A DNA stretch of 36,382 nt from Clostridiales bacterium (GCA_020860365.1 JAJBUL010000156.1:1-36382); one strand, 5' to 3'. Counted from the stretch's first letter, positions 15,907-23,474 are shown. A program made the numbers and translations. The notes: generated by a model from the sequence alone, not told the origin.

Positions 15907-15966
15907 GAATCCCCTGTCAAGCATCATTTGATACAGCTCCTGACTGATCTCAGATTTTGTCTTCAT
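15904..15966 (-). pseudogene. Truncated start of a small gene
   Basis: Twenty residues, MKTKSEISQELYQMMLDRGF, then a TAG made by the first bases of the palindromic element. GGAGAG lies a few bases upstream and the gene begins 20 bases after the histidine phosphatase stop, so this is a real gene start whose remainder was deleted. I recall similar starts in ~75-residue Lachnospiraceae proteins of unknown function. Confidence 0.5.
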
Positions 15967-15986
15967 ATCAATCACTCTCCATATTT

Positions 15987-16602
15987 CTACCAGGTATAGG
16001 TTCTTACTTCACAGTTCCCAATACCGAATGCGGCAAATTCTTCGTTGGTCATATCATAAAAATAAGACTGTATCACGCGGGAAATGCCGTTATGCGCCAC
16101 CAGCAGATAAGTTCTGTCATCTGCCCGGATATCATCAATGAGATTATATACCCGCTGGCATAGCTGCATCATTGTCTCCCCGCCGTCATAATGATCCAGA
16201 AAATGCGTCTTCGCGATCTGAAATTCTTTCCCGTCTCTGGGAGTGGATTCATACCGGCCAAAGTTCTGCTCCTTCAGCCGCGGCTCCATCCGCAACATGT
16301 CCTGCATCGCTTTTTGATGCAGGACGAAGGCCACGCCATCGCGCGCAAGCGCGATTCTAAATGGCGTGGCTCACTATCGGGATACCGGTTTCCTCTGAAA
16401 TATGGCGTGCCGTCTCAGACGCCCGCACCAGAGGTGAATACAGTATCTCATCCACTGGTAGTTTCTCGGCGGCAAGCCGTCTGCCAAGTTCAATCGCCTA
16501 TGTATGGCCAAGCTCCGTCAGTGCAATGTCGGTTGCCCCGCAGATTTTATTCTCGACATTCCAGACTGCCTGCCCGTGTCTGGTGAAATAGAGTGTCCCC
16601 AA
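15987..16602 (-). pseudogene. Histidine phosphatase family protein with stop and palindromic insertion
   Basis: Starts at TTG 16602 with GAGGAGG upstream: MGTLYFTRHGQAVWN holds the catalytic RHG motif of phosphoglycerate-mutase-like phosphatases. A TAG at 16498-16500 (codon 35) cuts the frame. The same frame then gives DEILYSPLVRASETARH and breaks at the palindromic element 16298-16376 after TGIPI. Beyond it, one base out of frame, EPRLKEQNFGRYEST, HYDGGETMMQL and AHNGISRVIQ (second catalytic His) complete the family. Deleting 88 bases between two GAT triplets restores PMEPRLKEQ in frame. The second half could be made separately from a GTG inside the element. Confidence 0.8.
16298..16376 (+). 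repeat. Palindromic element, type B, in phosphatase gene
   Basis: Same plan as 15833-15906: hairpin TCCTGCATC/GATGCAGGA, outer stem GCCACGCC/GGCGTGGC, inner hairpin CGCGC-GCAA-GCGCG, bulge ATTCTAAAT, end CTCACTA. The two differ mainly in the hairpin loops, in the bulge (C versus T) and in the outer linker. Confidence 0.85.
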
Positions 16603-16646
16603 TTTCGTATCCTCCTCAAGACTTCATTGATTTCCCGAGTGATCTT

Positions 16647-17057
16647 TCAGCCTGTATAGGCATCTTCCGCACTGTTCGAGAAATTTTGTCTGGCGAGCCA
16701 TGCTTTTTCTTCTTCAGTTTCCGGAATATCAATCCTCTCGATTTTAAATATAACAGGTCTTGTTCCATCATTACAGCAGGCGATCATCATTCTGTCATCG
16801 TTCGTCCATTTTTTCATAATAGAGCCACCCTGCAGAGCAGTATAGACATATCGACTGATGGCATCCCATGCCTCTCCGCAGAATTTTCCATCCATCAGAT
16901 GATAGAAGTCGTCTCTCTCAGGTGTCCTTTTTAACAGAAATGTGTCTCCCGCATGAAAGCATGGACAAGGACCGGATTTGGGGTCAGCCAGATATTTCTC
17001 CTGATAATCCTCAAACACTTTTGTTTCCAGTACTGTTATTTTGCATTCATACTGCAC
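16647..17057 (-). CDS. TIGR04076 family protein
   Basis: A 136-residue protein. It begins YECKITVLETKVFEDYQEKY and has GPCPCFHAGDTF, AISRYVYTALQGGSIMKKW and CCNDGTRPVIFKIERI, which together match the small TIGR04076 family (function unknown; conserved Cys residues suggest metal or redox binding). The ATG is preceded by GGAGGC. It lies 44 bases upstream of the histidine phosphatase remnant and about 190 bases downstream of the SRAP gene, all on the minus strand. Confidence 0.75.
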   Translation of the reverse strand: MQYECKITVLETKVFEDYQEKYLADPKSGPCPCFHAGDTFLLKRTPERDDFYHLMDGKFCGEAWDAISRYVYTALQGGSIMKKWTNDDRMMIACCNDGTRPVIFKIERIDIPETEEEKAWLARQNFSNSAEDAYTG

Positions 17058-17128
17058 TGTATTGCCTCCTCACAATCGCGAATCAATGACTATATCATGA
17101 GCAAAGGACGCTCATGATCCAATTCGCC

Positions 17129-17232
17129 GGTCTCCGCTTCACTACGGTCCGCGCTAAGCGGATGTCTCCCGGACATCCAGCGCCGCCGGACGTGCACACC
17201 CGAAGGGCGTCCCTTGCGGAAGCACGCCCTTC
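17129..17232 (+). repeat. Palindromic element, type A, plus adjacent hairpin
   Basis: Head GGTCTCCGCTTCACTACGGT, outer stem GCGCT/AGCGC, bulge AAGC, inner hairpin GGATGTC-TCCC-GGACATCC (17129-17184). A second hairpin, GAAGGGCGT/ACGCCCTTC, follows at 17202-17232 and may be the SRAP-gene terminator or part of another element. Together they fill the SRAP/TIGR04076 intergenic region. Confidence 0.75.
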
Positions 17233-17245
17233 TCGCTTGCGCTCA

Positions 17246-17914
17246 TTATATCATTCCGAAAAGACTCTGCTGTTCATATTCCTGTGTTCGCTGTAATGGC
17301 ACAGGAATTTTCTGCAGAAAATCCTGTGTCTGTTCACTGTCACAAATCCAGTTTTCTACATCCTCTTTCTCCAGGATCAGAGGCATCCGGTCATGAGCGC
17401 CGGCCAAACGCGAAGCGTTTCTTTTGTTGTCGGCGCGACCTGCCGCCGAACGGATGTGAGGGGGCATTTCCTCGACCGGCGATACGGATGGATTTGCCTG
17501 CGTGGTCAATATTACGAATCGGATCTCGTCTTGCATCATATTAAAAAATCCGGCCATGTACAACACCGAACCACTATTCCGCAGAAAACTCACTTTATTT
17601 TTTGAGGCATCCCACTCATAAAAATGCCGAGCCGGTATCACACAACGCCGATGCAGAACGCTCTCGCTGAAAGTTTTCTTCTGCAGGGCTGTTTCTGCAC
17701 GTGCATTTATGAATAAGCCCTTCCCGCTGTATTGTGGGAAGCCCCATTTCATTTCATCGAGCTGCAGGCCCGAATTTCTCTTCATTATAATCGGAGCTGT
17801 TTCACCCGGATGCACATCCCTTGCAGTCCATTTCAATCCGGGACTTTTCCTGCCCGTAAGCAGACCGGAGACTTCATCCAAAGTGTCATCATCAATATAA
17901 TATCTGCTGCACAT
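17246..17914 (-). CDS. SRAP-domain protein (YedK/HMCES-like) with in-frame insert
   Basis: A 222-residue SOS-response-associated peptidase-type protein, which forms a stable bond to abasic sites in single-stranded DNA. The essential Cys2 is in MCSRYY at the start; FINARAET (68-75), ARHFYEW with the catalytic Glu (95-101) and AHDRMPLIL with the active-site His (173-181) are present. Between ANPSVSPV and HDRMP lie 26 extra residues (148-173), encoded by a hairpin-rich 78-base insertion that keeps the frame. In relatives these two segments are adjacent. Low-complexity charged residues in the insert (GRADNKRNASRLAGA) suggest an exposed loop next to the active site. The protein may still work. ATG at 17914 is followed directly by the Cys codon, so the start is certain. 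Confidence 0.9.
   Translation of the reverse strand: MCSRYYIDDDTLDEVSGLLTGRKSPGLKWTARDVHPGETAPIIMKRNSGLQLDEMKWGFPQYSGKGLFINARAETALQKKTFSESVLHRRCVIPARHFYEWDASKNKVSFLRNSGSVLYMAGFFNMMQDEIRFVILTTQANPSVSPVEEMPPHIRSAAGRADNKRNASRLAGAHDRMPLILEKEDVENWICDSEQTQDFLQKIPVPLQRTQEYEQQSLFGMI
17396..17473 (-). repeat. Palindromic element inserted in frame in SRAP gene
   Basis: 78 bases, a multiple of three without stop codons. On the minus strand: outer stem GCGCCG/CGGCGC, bulge ACAACAAAAG, inner hairpin AAACGC-TTC-GCGTTT, preceded by a head with GGCGGCAGGTCG. It follows the outer-bulge-inner plan of the other elements but is translated. Exact ends and any target duplication are unclear. Confidence 0.6.
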
Positions 17915-17937
17915 GTGTGCATGACCTCCCTGTGATC

Positions 17938-18067
17938 TTAAATGTCCTCTTCATATTCCACACGCATTTTTGCCAGAGCTTGTCCGTCTTTTTCGTTCGC
18001 GTCACCATTTGTATTCAATATTTGTGGCCATCCAAAATCAGGTCAGAAGGCCATTGAAAACCAGGTC
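17938..18067 (-). mobile_element. Possible insertion-sequence remnant
   Basis: Two near-identical 19-base direct repeats (18026-18044 and 18049-18067, GGCCATCCAAAATCAGGTC versus GGCCATTGAAAACCAGGTC), 23 bp apart, followed on the minus strand by a coding tail NGDANEKDGQALAKMRVEYE ending at a TAA at 17938. Repeats of this spacing are seen at IS21-type ends; the identity is a guess. The second repeat overlaps the GNAT stop codon. Confidence 0.35.
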
Positions 18068-18656
18068 ACAAGTTTTCTTCCTGCACATAAGGCTTGCACA
18101 ACCGGCCATAGACCGGGCGATAGATTTCCCGGTACAAATCTTCTATCGCGCAGTGCAGCTGTTCCGGTGCAGGATCAGTGTTGTCCGCCCTGCCGATATA
18201 CAGAATATTATAATCCACGCCAAACAGCAGGCACTTTGTATTTGTCAGCACAGCGCCGTTTGAAAGATAAAAATGTATTCTCCTCTGGCGGAGTGCTGCT
18301 TCCTCTTCAGACTTTGCAGAATCGTGGCTTTCCGCCTCAATGAACGCGCCGCTTTTTGCCGGAAGTATACCTTCCAGTTTCTGCAGGAATTCGCTGCCGA
18401 TTCCGTGACCGCGCAGTTTGGGCACGACAGCGAAATAATCCAGAAGCGCATACATTCCATTCTCAGTCAGAATATAGCAGGCATAAGCCAGCAGGCTGTC
18501 ATTGTCATAATAACCGAAACTTATGTATTTTCCAGAGTTTGTCATTTTCTCCATGGACGAATAAGGGCGGCGCTCACTGCGGGGGAAATCCTCTTTCACA
18601 TGCGTTTTGTAAATCTGCTTCAGTTCATCCGGTTTCAGTTCTTTTATCTGTTTCAC
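18066..18656 (-). CDS. GNAT family N-acetyltransferase
   Basis: A 196-residue acetyltransferase. The acetyl-CoA pyrophosphate loop is LRGHGIGSEFLQKLE, preceded by the typical beta strand ALLDYFAVVPK. The start is placed at GTG 18656 with GGGA upstream, since the longer frame begins at a TTG without a site. N-terminal IKELKPDELKQIYKTHVKED and ERRPYSSMEKM suit a small-molecule or peptide acetylating member; substrate unknown. It follows the nitroreductase gene by 64 bases. Confidence 0.8.
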   Translation of the reverse strand: MKQIKELKPDELKQIYKTHVKEDFPRSERRPYSSMEKMTNSGKYISFGYYDNDSLLAYACYILTENGMYALLDYFAVVPKLRGHGIGSEFLQKLEGILPAKSGAFIEAESHDSAKSEEEAALRQRRIHFYLSNGAVLTNTKCLLFGVDYNILYIGRADNTDPAPEQLHCAIEDLYREIYRPVYGRLCKPYVQEENL

Positions 18657-18720
18657 AGCAGTCCCTTTTCCATATAGCTGCGGAATCCTTTTCGGAGATT
18701 GTTCCGTTATCAGCCGCAAA

Positions 18721-19302
18721 TTATCTGATATAGTCCACCTGCATTCCGGTTCTTGGCTTTACAGGCTGTTTTTCATCATAATTTCCCAGAGCCAGCGCGC
18801 CGCATATCGTTTCCTCCGCCGCGATTCCCAATGGCTCCAGAAACTCACGAATGGACTGATTTTCATCCAACCAGTGCAGCTGATTGATCCAGCAGGAGCC
18901 GACACCCAGGCTTTCCGCTTCCAGCATCATATTCTGCAGTGCGCAGGCTGAGTCCGCGACCGCATTCGGATATCCCTTCCGGTTTGCAACCACAACCAGG
19001 ATCGGAACATGGTAATCAAACGCATAATTCCCGCGCCTGGACAACCGGATGGAATTCTGGATGCTGGCGTACTGATCATCGGAAAGCTCCATCTGTAAAA
19101 AAGCCTCCTGAACCAGTCCCCGCAGGTTCTCCCTGATTTCAGCATTCATAAGCACCACAAAGTGGACTGTCTGGCAGTTCCCACCGGTCGGAGCATAACG
19201 CCCGGCTTCCAGAATATCAGTCAGTTGTTCTTCCGTGACAGGTTTGTCATTATATTTCCGTGTGGAACGACGTTCCATAATTGTCTGCAGCATCTCGTTC
19301 AT
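18721..19302 (-). CDS. Nitroreductase family protein
   Basis: A 193-residue FMN-dependent NAD(P)H oxidoreductase-type protein. MERRSTRKYNDKPVTEEQL is the N-terminal FMN-binding helix; RYAPTGGNCQTVHFVV and ALQNMMLEAESLGVGSCWIN are the conserved cofactor and dimer segments. Full length for the family, with GGAGG upstream. Fourth member of its family in this window (others at 6736, 23499, 28201). Probable members of a minus-strand unit with GNAT downstream. Confidence 0.9.
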   Translation of the reverse strand: MNEMLQTIMERRSTRKYNDKPVTEEQLTDILEAGRYAPTGGNCQTVHFVVLMNAEIRENLRGLVQEAFLQMELSDDQYASIQNSIRLSRRGNYAFDYHVPILVVVANRKGYPNAVADSACALQNMMLEAESLGVGSCWINQLHWLDENQSIREFLEPLGIAAEETICGALALGNYDEKQPVKPRTGMQVDYIR

Positions 19303-19337
19303 TCTATTTTTCCTCCCGTCAAATTCTGAAAAGATGG

Positions 19338-19679
19338 TTAATCATCCATAAAAGCCTCATATTCCTCTATGCGGTCGATCCAGTCCAGGTCATCTTTCTT
19401 CTTTTTCTCTTTCTTTTTCGGAGTGCCTGTAACTTCCAGTATTTTCTCTTCGCTGAACGGAAATGACTTTACTGTTATTTTCAGCCAGGGCTTCCCGTTC
19501 TTTCCCTGCTCCAGTCCCTGAGAAATCGAAACATTATTATATTGACCTAAAAGCAGGACAGCAATCCGTTCGATATCATTTGCATCAACCGTATCCCGTC
19601 CAAATACATGTTTATGTACATACGGTGAGATTGCTTTCTGTACCTTGCTCATTGTAGTTTTTACTCTTCTGACAGTCAT
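19338..19679 (-). CDS. Hypothetical protein
   Basis: A 113-residue protein I cannot assign. VQKAISPYVHKHVFGRDTVD, an alpha/beta-looking middle (ISQGLEQGKNGKPWLKITVK), then a Lys-rich linker (PKKKEKKKKDD) and an acidic tail. GAGGGG six bases before the ATG supports translation. It lies 47 bases after the membrane-protein gene and 35 before the nitroreductase gene, so it is part of the same transcript. Confidence 0.65.
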   Translation of the reverse strand: MTVRRVKTTMSKVQKAISPYVHKHVFGRDTVDANDIERIAVLLLGQYNNVSISQGLEQGKNGKPWLKITVKSFPFSEEKILEVTGTPKKKEKKKKDDLDWIDRIEEYEAFMDD

Positions 19680-19726
19680 ATAACACCCCTCATCATTCCT
19701 TCACTCCGAAGTGCTTTTGTAAGAAG

Positions 19727-20308
19727 TCAGTTGTGGGAGAGCACTGCCCCGGCCGTGACCACAGCCATCATGACAGCTACCAGAAGAAGCGGTATCATGC
19801 CGTCTACATAGCCCTTCACCTTATCAAGGCCATAATAAAGCAGATAACAGATCATGCTGACAACAGCGAAGATCAGTGTTATGACAAGAAGTAAGATCAC
19901 TGTTGATTTCGTAAACTGTCCCTGCGCAAACAGAGCATTCAGTTCCAGAAACATCAGAATTGTCCAGCCAACAATGAGGAACAGCTCCGTCGTCACCTGC
20001 CGCTTTAAAAGGACACTGGTTCCCACCAGCAGGATGATATAAACAACTACGCCGCCGATCAGCACCATATTTCTCGGAAACAGCAGTGCACTGCTCTCCA
20101 CGGCACTGCTGCTCTGAACAATCTGGATCACCGCAGCCACGCCAAACAGCAGAGCCGGGATCAGAAGCCAGCCGCTCCGCAGACCCTTAACTGCGCCTTG
20201 CGGCTTAAACGCGATCAGCCACCATGCCAGGTAAAAGACACAACAGCCAATCATCAATAGATTTCCCGTCAGCATCTGACGGGTCTGCACATCAAAATCT
20301 GAAAACAT
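19727..20308 (-). CDS. Six-helix membrane protein, unknown function
   Basis: A 193-residue, very hydrophobic protein with about six membrane helices (for example LMIGCCVFYLAWWLIAF, VLIGGVVVYIILLVGTSVLL, LLLVITLIFAVVSMICYLLY). No transporter motif seen. Its ATG overlaps the stop of the PNPOx-like gene (TGATG), with GAGGAAA upstream, so it is translated together with it. Confidence 0.75.
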   Translation of the reverse strand: MFSDFDVQTRQMLTGNLLMIGCCVFYLAWWLIAFKPQGAVKGLRSGWLLIPALLFGVAAVIQIVQSSSAVESSALLFPRNMVLIGGVVVYIILLVGTSVLLKRQVTTELFLIVGWTILMFLELNALFAQGQFTKSTVILLLVITLIFAVVSMICYLLYYGLDKVKGYVDGMIPLLLVAVMMAVVTAGAVLSHN

Positions 20309-20832
20309 CAGGTTTCCTCCCCGCTGCAGTCATAGTGTTGGCGGCTGTCATAACCATCCTCTTTGAAATCAGAATTCAGGAAGTCGATCTCCACAGGAAT
20401 AATCTTGATCAGATTCATGGTGAACGGAAGCTTTTTCAGCGCATCCACCGGGATTTTCTTCCATTCAGCCGCATGGACGTATTCTGCAGAAAACGGCTCC
20501 ACGATTTCCGCCTTGCCGGAAACCTGCAGTCCCTTCAATCTGCCAAATCCATCGTATCGGTCGTAAATGGCAAGACAGACGGATTTATTCTTCTCCAGCC
20601 CGACAAATTTCTGCCCGCCTTCCGAGAACATCCAGAACGCACCGTCATGCCAGGCATATTCAATGGGCGTGCAGCGAATAAAGCTGCCGCTGCCGGTTGC
20701 GAGAGCACAGGTATTATTGGCCTGGATATAGTTTTCAATAGCAACCCACAGCAGGTCTGCGGGCATCTTTTTTGATGCAGCGTCTTTCTCAATCCAGTGA
20801 TTTGCCGCTGCTTTGTATTCTTCATTGGTCAT
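20308..20832 (-). CDS. Pyridoxamine 5'-phosphate oxidase-like flavin-binding protein
   Basis: A 174-residue split-barrel protein of the PNPOx-like group, expected to bind FMN or F420-like flavin cofactors. TCALATGSGSFIRCTPIEYA, AFWMFSEGGQKFVGLEKNKS and GLQVSGKAEIV are the usual strands. The start at 20832 has AAAGGA upstream. It overlaps the following membrane protein and lies 17 bases after the ThpR gene, inside an operon. Confidence 0.85.
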   Translation of the reverse strand: MTNEEYKAAANHWIEKDAASKKMPADLLWVAIENYIQANNTCALATGSGSFIRCTPIEYAWHDGAFWMFSEGGQKFVGLEKNKSVCLAIYDRYDGFGRLKGLQVSGKAEIVEPFSAEYVHAAEWKKIPVDALKKLPFTMNLIKIIPVEIDFLNSDFKEDGYDSRQHYDCSGEET

Positions 20833-20849
20833 ATTGTCGCATCCTTTCA

Positions 20850-21383
20850 TTAGCCTTTAAAACGGGCTTTTTCTATCGGCAGATATCTCAGTTTACCACC
20901 TGTCCGATCACTTTGAAACAGTGTAATTTCATTTATACGGAATACAGCATTCTTCTCCGGCCAGTTATTTAATGCTTCCGCTTCAATCCTGGCCTTTCGT
21001 GCAAGGGTAATGTGTGCCCGGAACAGTTTTTTATCAAAAGAAATCTCTTCCTCCTGCAGCGCACTGCGAAGCCGATTGTCCAGATCCCATAACTGCTTCC
21101 ATCCGTCAACAGTCATGTGAAGAAGCGCATTCTCCCTTTTCCCGAAATATCCTGGGTGGCCAAGTCTCAGTTCGACTGAAGGCTGCCCTTTCACAGCAAC
21201 ATTCATAGCCCATTTAATGCCTGTAACGCCCTTCTGATCTGTTTCCCCGATAAACACCATCGTAATATGGTAATTATCTCTCGCAACATACCTGCCCGGA
21301 ATGGTTTTATGCAGCTTTTCTGTATCATCGGCCAGAGTGCAGCGAATGTTGTCCGGAAGAGCGATACCGATAAATACTCTCAT
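20850..21383 (-). CDS. thpR: RNA 2',3'-cyclic phosphodiesterase (ThpR/LigT, 2H family)
   Basis: A 177-residue two-histidine phosphoesterase. The two signature motifs are HITM (39-42, in DNYHITMVFIG) and HITL (124-127, in FRAHITLARK). Characterised members open 2',3'-cyclic phosphates to 2'-phosphates and can reversibly ligate 2'-5' RNA ends. The ATG at 21383 overlaps the esterase stop (ATGA) and has GGAAAGG upstream; the longer frame inside the esterase is not needed. Its RNA-end chemistry is related to RtcB at 10.7 kb, though the two are not in one operon. Confidence 0.92.
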   Translation of the reverse strand: MRVFIGIALPDNIRCTLADDTEKLHKTIPGRYVARDNYHITMVFIGETDQKGVTGIKWAMNVAVKGQPSVELRLGHPGYFGKRENALLHMTVDGWKQLWDLDNRLRSALQEEEISFDKKLFRAHITLARKARIEAEALNNWPEKNAVFRINEITLFQSDRTGGKLRYLPIEKARFKG

Positions 21384-22093
21384 TTTTCTGCCGCCTTTCC
21401 GCGCCGCTGTGCCTGCAGAAGCCATAGTATTCCATTTACAAGCCGCGCATCCGCATCTGCGAAATGTCCGCCCTTATTCCATTGCAGGGTAATTTTTTTC
21501 ACTGCGGGATTTTTCTTCAGACAGTCGTAAGTCTCCCTGGTACAGTCACCGACTGTGGACATCAGAAGGTTTTTCGTCCTTTCTTCCCTGCTTCCCAGGC
21601 TCAGATAGATGAGAGCATCACAGGAAAGCTTTTTATCTCTGATATAATCCATCCAACCGTCGATCCAGAGAGATCCGGAACAGGATGCCGCACCATCAAA
21701 AATGTCAGACTCCAGAAGAACCCAGAGTGCAAAAAGTCCGGAAAGAGAATATCCTGCTGTATACTGCGGGACGCCCTTTGGTATCAATTCCGCTTCTTTT
21801 AGCCGGGGAATACATTTGTCAGTCAGCCAGGCAAGTTTTTCTGATCCTCTGCCGGCAAACATCTCTTCTCCAAACGCAGCTCTCGCAGGCCAGGGAGACA
21901 GCTGCGCATTCCAGTCAGCCACCTCATACACAACCAGTGAATAAGCTGCATTCCCGGCTTTTTCAGCAAGTCGCTCCGCAAGATTATCCGCGCTTCCTGC
22001 TTCCCGGTCAGATTCAGCCACATAAAAACAGGGGCCGTTCTCGCCGTGCTGATAAATATTGACACGAATATCATTTATCTCTCGAATCATTCC
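21380..22093 (-). CDS. Alpha/beta-hydrolase esterase-like protein
   Basis: A 237-residue hydrolase resembling the putative esterase (Esterase D/IroE-like) group. The nucleophile elbow GYSLSG carries Ser115; a late His in NKGGHFADADAR (near 209) completes the likely triad. No signal peptide. The start at 22093 follows a GGGGGGAAGGGA site; the longer frame is not supported. First gene of an operon with thpR, PNPOx-like and membrane-protein genes, expressed from the promoter at 22152-22180. Confidence 0.85.
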   Translation of the reverse strand, partial: GMIREINDIRVNIYQHGENGPCFYVAESDREAGSADNLAERLAEKAGNAAYSLVVYEVADWNAQLSPWPARAAFGEEMFAGRGSEKLAWLTDKCIPRLKEAELIPKGVPQYTAGYSLSGLFALWVLLESDIFDGAASCSGSLWIDGWMDYIRDKKLSCDALIYLSLGSREERTKNLLMSTVGDCTRETYDCLKKNPAVKKITLQWNKGGHFADADARLVNGILWLLQAQRRGKAAEK

Positions 22094-22142
22094 CTTCCCC
22101 CCGTTTCTGCAACAGTCCAAATCTGCCCTGGTGCTCGAGATC

Positions 22143-22180
22143 ACCTTGTATATTATAACAATCAAGGTAACTGAATTCAA
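22143..22180 (-). promoter_or_regulatory. Promoter of the esterase operon
   Basis: On the minus strand TTGAAT (22175-22180), 17 bases, TATAAT (22152-22157). An inverted repeat ACCTTG/CAAGGT (22143-22148 and 22163-22168) brackets the -10, a possible operator. Confidence 0.65.
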
Positions 22181-22362
22181 TCATGGATTATATTCATCAC
22201 AAAAGAATAGTGACTAAGAATTGTCCAGAAATAGCATCTACAGAATTTCTTCCAGATGTATTGTTTTTTCAATATTTTTTGACAGCGACAGAACGCTTTT
22301 TTGCTGTCCATTCTCCGGAGGATATGCTATACTTCTCCTCGAGAGAAAGAGAAGGTGACGCT

Positions 22363-22803
22363 ATGTCAAAACAATATAATTTTTACGGTTGGGAAAACGC
22401 AACAGTCCCTGCAGTTACGGATCAGTACACAGGCATCCGGACGCCGCAGGATCTGTATGACGCATTATCAGAACTCTGGTGCGCGGACACATGCGCTCCC
22501 AGGATGCGTTCAGACTGGATGCCAGAAAATAAAACGTTGGGGCAGTGTTCCATCACGGCGTTTCTGGCGCAGGACATTTTCGGCGGCGAGGTCTACGGAA
22601 TTCTGCGGCCGGGCGGCAACTACCATTGCTATAATGTGATCGGGGACTGCGTCTTCGATCTGACCAGTGAACAGTTCGGAGACGAGATCCTAGATTATTC
22701 TGACAATCCCATACAGTCAAGAGAGGTTCATTTTGCCAAAGAGGAAAAGCGCCTGCGCTATGAAAAGCTGAAAGCGGATCTGCAGGCACTCTGTAAAAAA
22801 TAA
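22363..22803 (+). CDS. YunG-like protein
   Basis: A 146-residue protein. LWCADTCAPRMRSDW, GQCSITAFLAQDIFGGEVYG and CVFDLTSEQFGDEILDY match the YunG-like family; conserved Cys and His (CADTC, GQCS, YHCYNV) could form a papain-like or metal site, but no activity is known to me. The ATG at 22363 with GAAGGTGA upstream is chosen over the longer frame to 22183, which runs through the promoter region of the divergent esterase operon. Confidence 0.75.
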   Translation: MSKQYNFYGWENATVPAVTDQYTGIRTPQDLYDALSELWCADTCAPRMRSDWMPENKTLGQCSITAFLAQDIFGGEVYGILRPGGNYHCYNVIGDCVFDLTSEQFGDEILDYSDNPIQSREVHFAKEEKRLRYEKLKADLQALCKK

Positions 22804-22844
22804 TCGAGTCATCTATGTGGAAATGGGAAGGAAGGCTGACCGAC

Positions 22845-23315
22845 ATGAGCGACCGGTTAAATTTTATCATAAAAACAAAAGAAGGCTTGATCGAGGCTAT
22901 TCACCAGGTCGGTTTTCTTCCGGTGTTTCAAAATTCTCTTCCCGGTTTTTCCGTTGAAGATCACGTCGATCCGTCGATATGGTTTACCGATGAGACCGGC
23001 GTATGGGAATGGAAAGGGCCGGTTATTCAGGAAGCAAACTGTGCCTATGGAAAGTTTTTTGAGAACAGGGCTGCGTTTATCAGCGCGGAGTGGTTCCTGG
23101 ACTTTGCGAACTATCGCCGGGACGGCTATGACTTTGACGCGCGATTCGATGATGAGCTGGCATCCTACAAAGGCGCTGGACGTCCACCGGCCGTCCAGCG
23201 CCCCCAATCCCCGTTTGAACATCACCGCTGGGGATGGCCTGCGCGTCTCCGCTCTGCTCCGGTCGGCGAATATCCCGTCCGCTCTTTGGACGGGATGCCA
23301 CCCGGCGAGGGCTAA
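22845..23315 (+). pseudogene. AlkZ-related/winged-helix protein, 3' end replaced by palindromic elements
   Basis: True sequence runs from MSDRLNFIIKTKEGLIEAIH to about ARFDDELASYKG (near 23170): QVGFLPVFQNSLPGFSVEDH, EWKGPVIQEANCAYGKFFEN and EWFLDFANYRRDGYDFDARF recall a family annotated as AlkZ-related or winged-helix proteins (possible DNA-repair glycosylases). After that the frame continues 48 residues through GC-rich palindromes and stops, so the remaining domain is lost. A short frame after the elements (EECFYEILTKKY, 23398-23430) could be its tail. An alternative start is 22815. Confidence 0.6.
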
Positions 23316-23397
23316 ACGAACGTCCACTGGGTCTCCGCTTCGCTCCGGTCCGTCCTAAACGCGTGCCACTGGCACGCAGAACCGTTCAGCGCCCGGA
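23160..23397 (+). repeat. Cluster of nested palindromic elements
   Basis: Hairpin GCGCTGGACG/CGTCCAGCGC (about 23170-23198), then a type A head GTCTCCGCTCTGCTCCGGTC (from 23245), a hairpin ATCCCGTCC/GGACGGGAT, the half element GCTAAACGAACGTCCACTG, a complete type A element at 23330-23383 (outer stem GTCCT/AGAAC with one mismatch, inner GCGTGCC-ACT-GGCACGC), and finally GTTCAGCGCC, which completes the interrupted half element. So one copy has inserted into another. Confidence 0.65.
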
Positions 23398-23431
23398 GGA
23401 ATGCTTTTACGAAATTCTGACAAAAAAATAC

Positions 23432-23474
23432 AGCCCACAGGCATCTTGTGAATGATCAAAGATGCCCGCGGGCT
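23432..23474 (-). terminator. Terminator of nitroreductase unit
   Basis: AGCCC-GCGG-GCATCTT pairs with AAGATGCC-TGT-GGGCT on the minus strand and is followed by GTATTTTTTTG. It lies 25 bases after the nitroreductase stop at 23499 and so ends the sirtuin cassette. Confidence 0.8.

Noticed and set aside
6871-16500. TAG read as glutamine (genetic code change)
   Set aside because: Stops inside genes also include TAA and TGA, and TAG is used as a normal terminator (for example the XRE gene ending at 9173, directly followed by a terminator).
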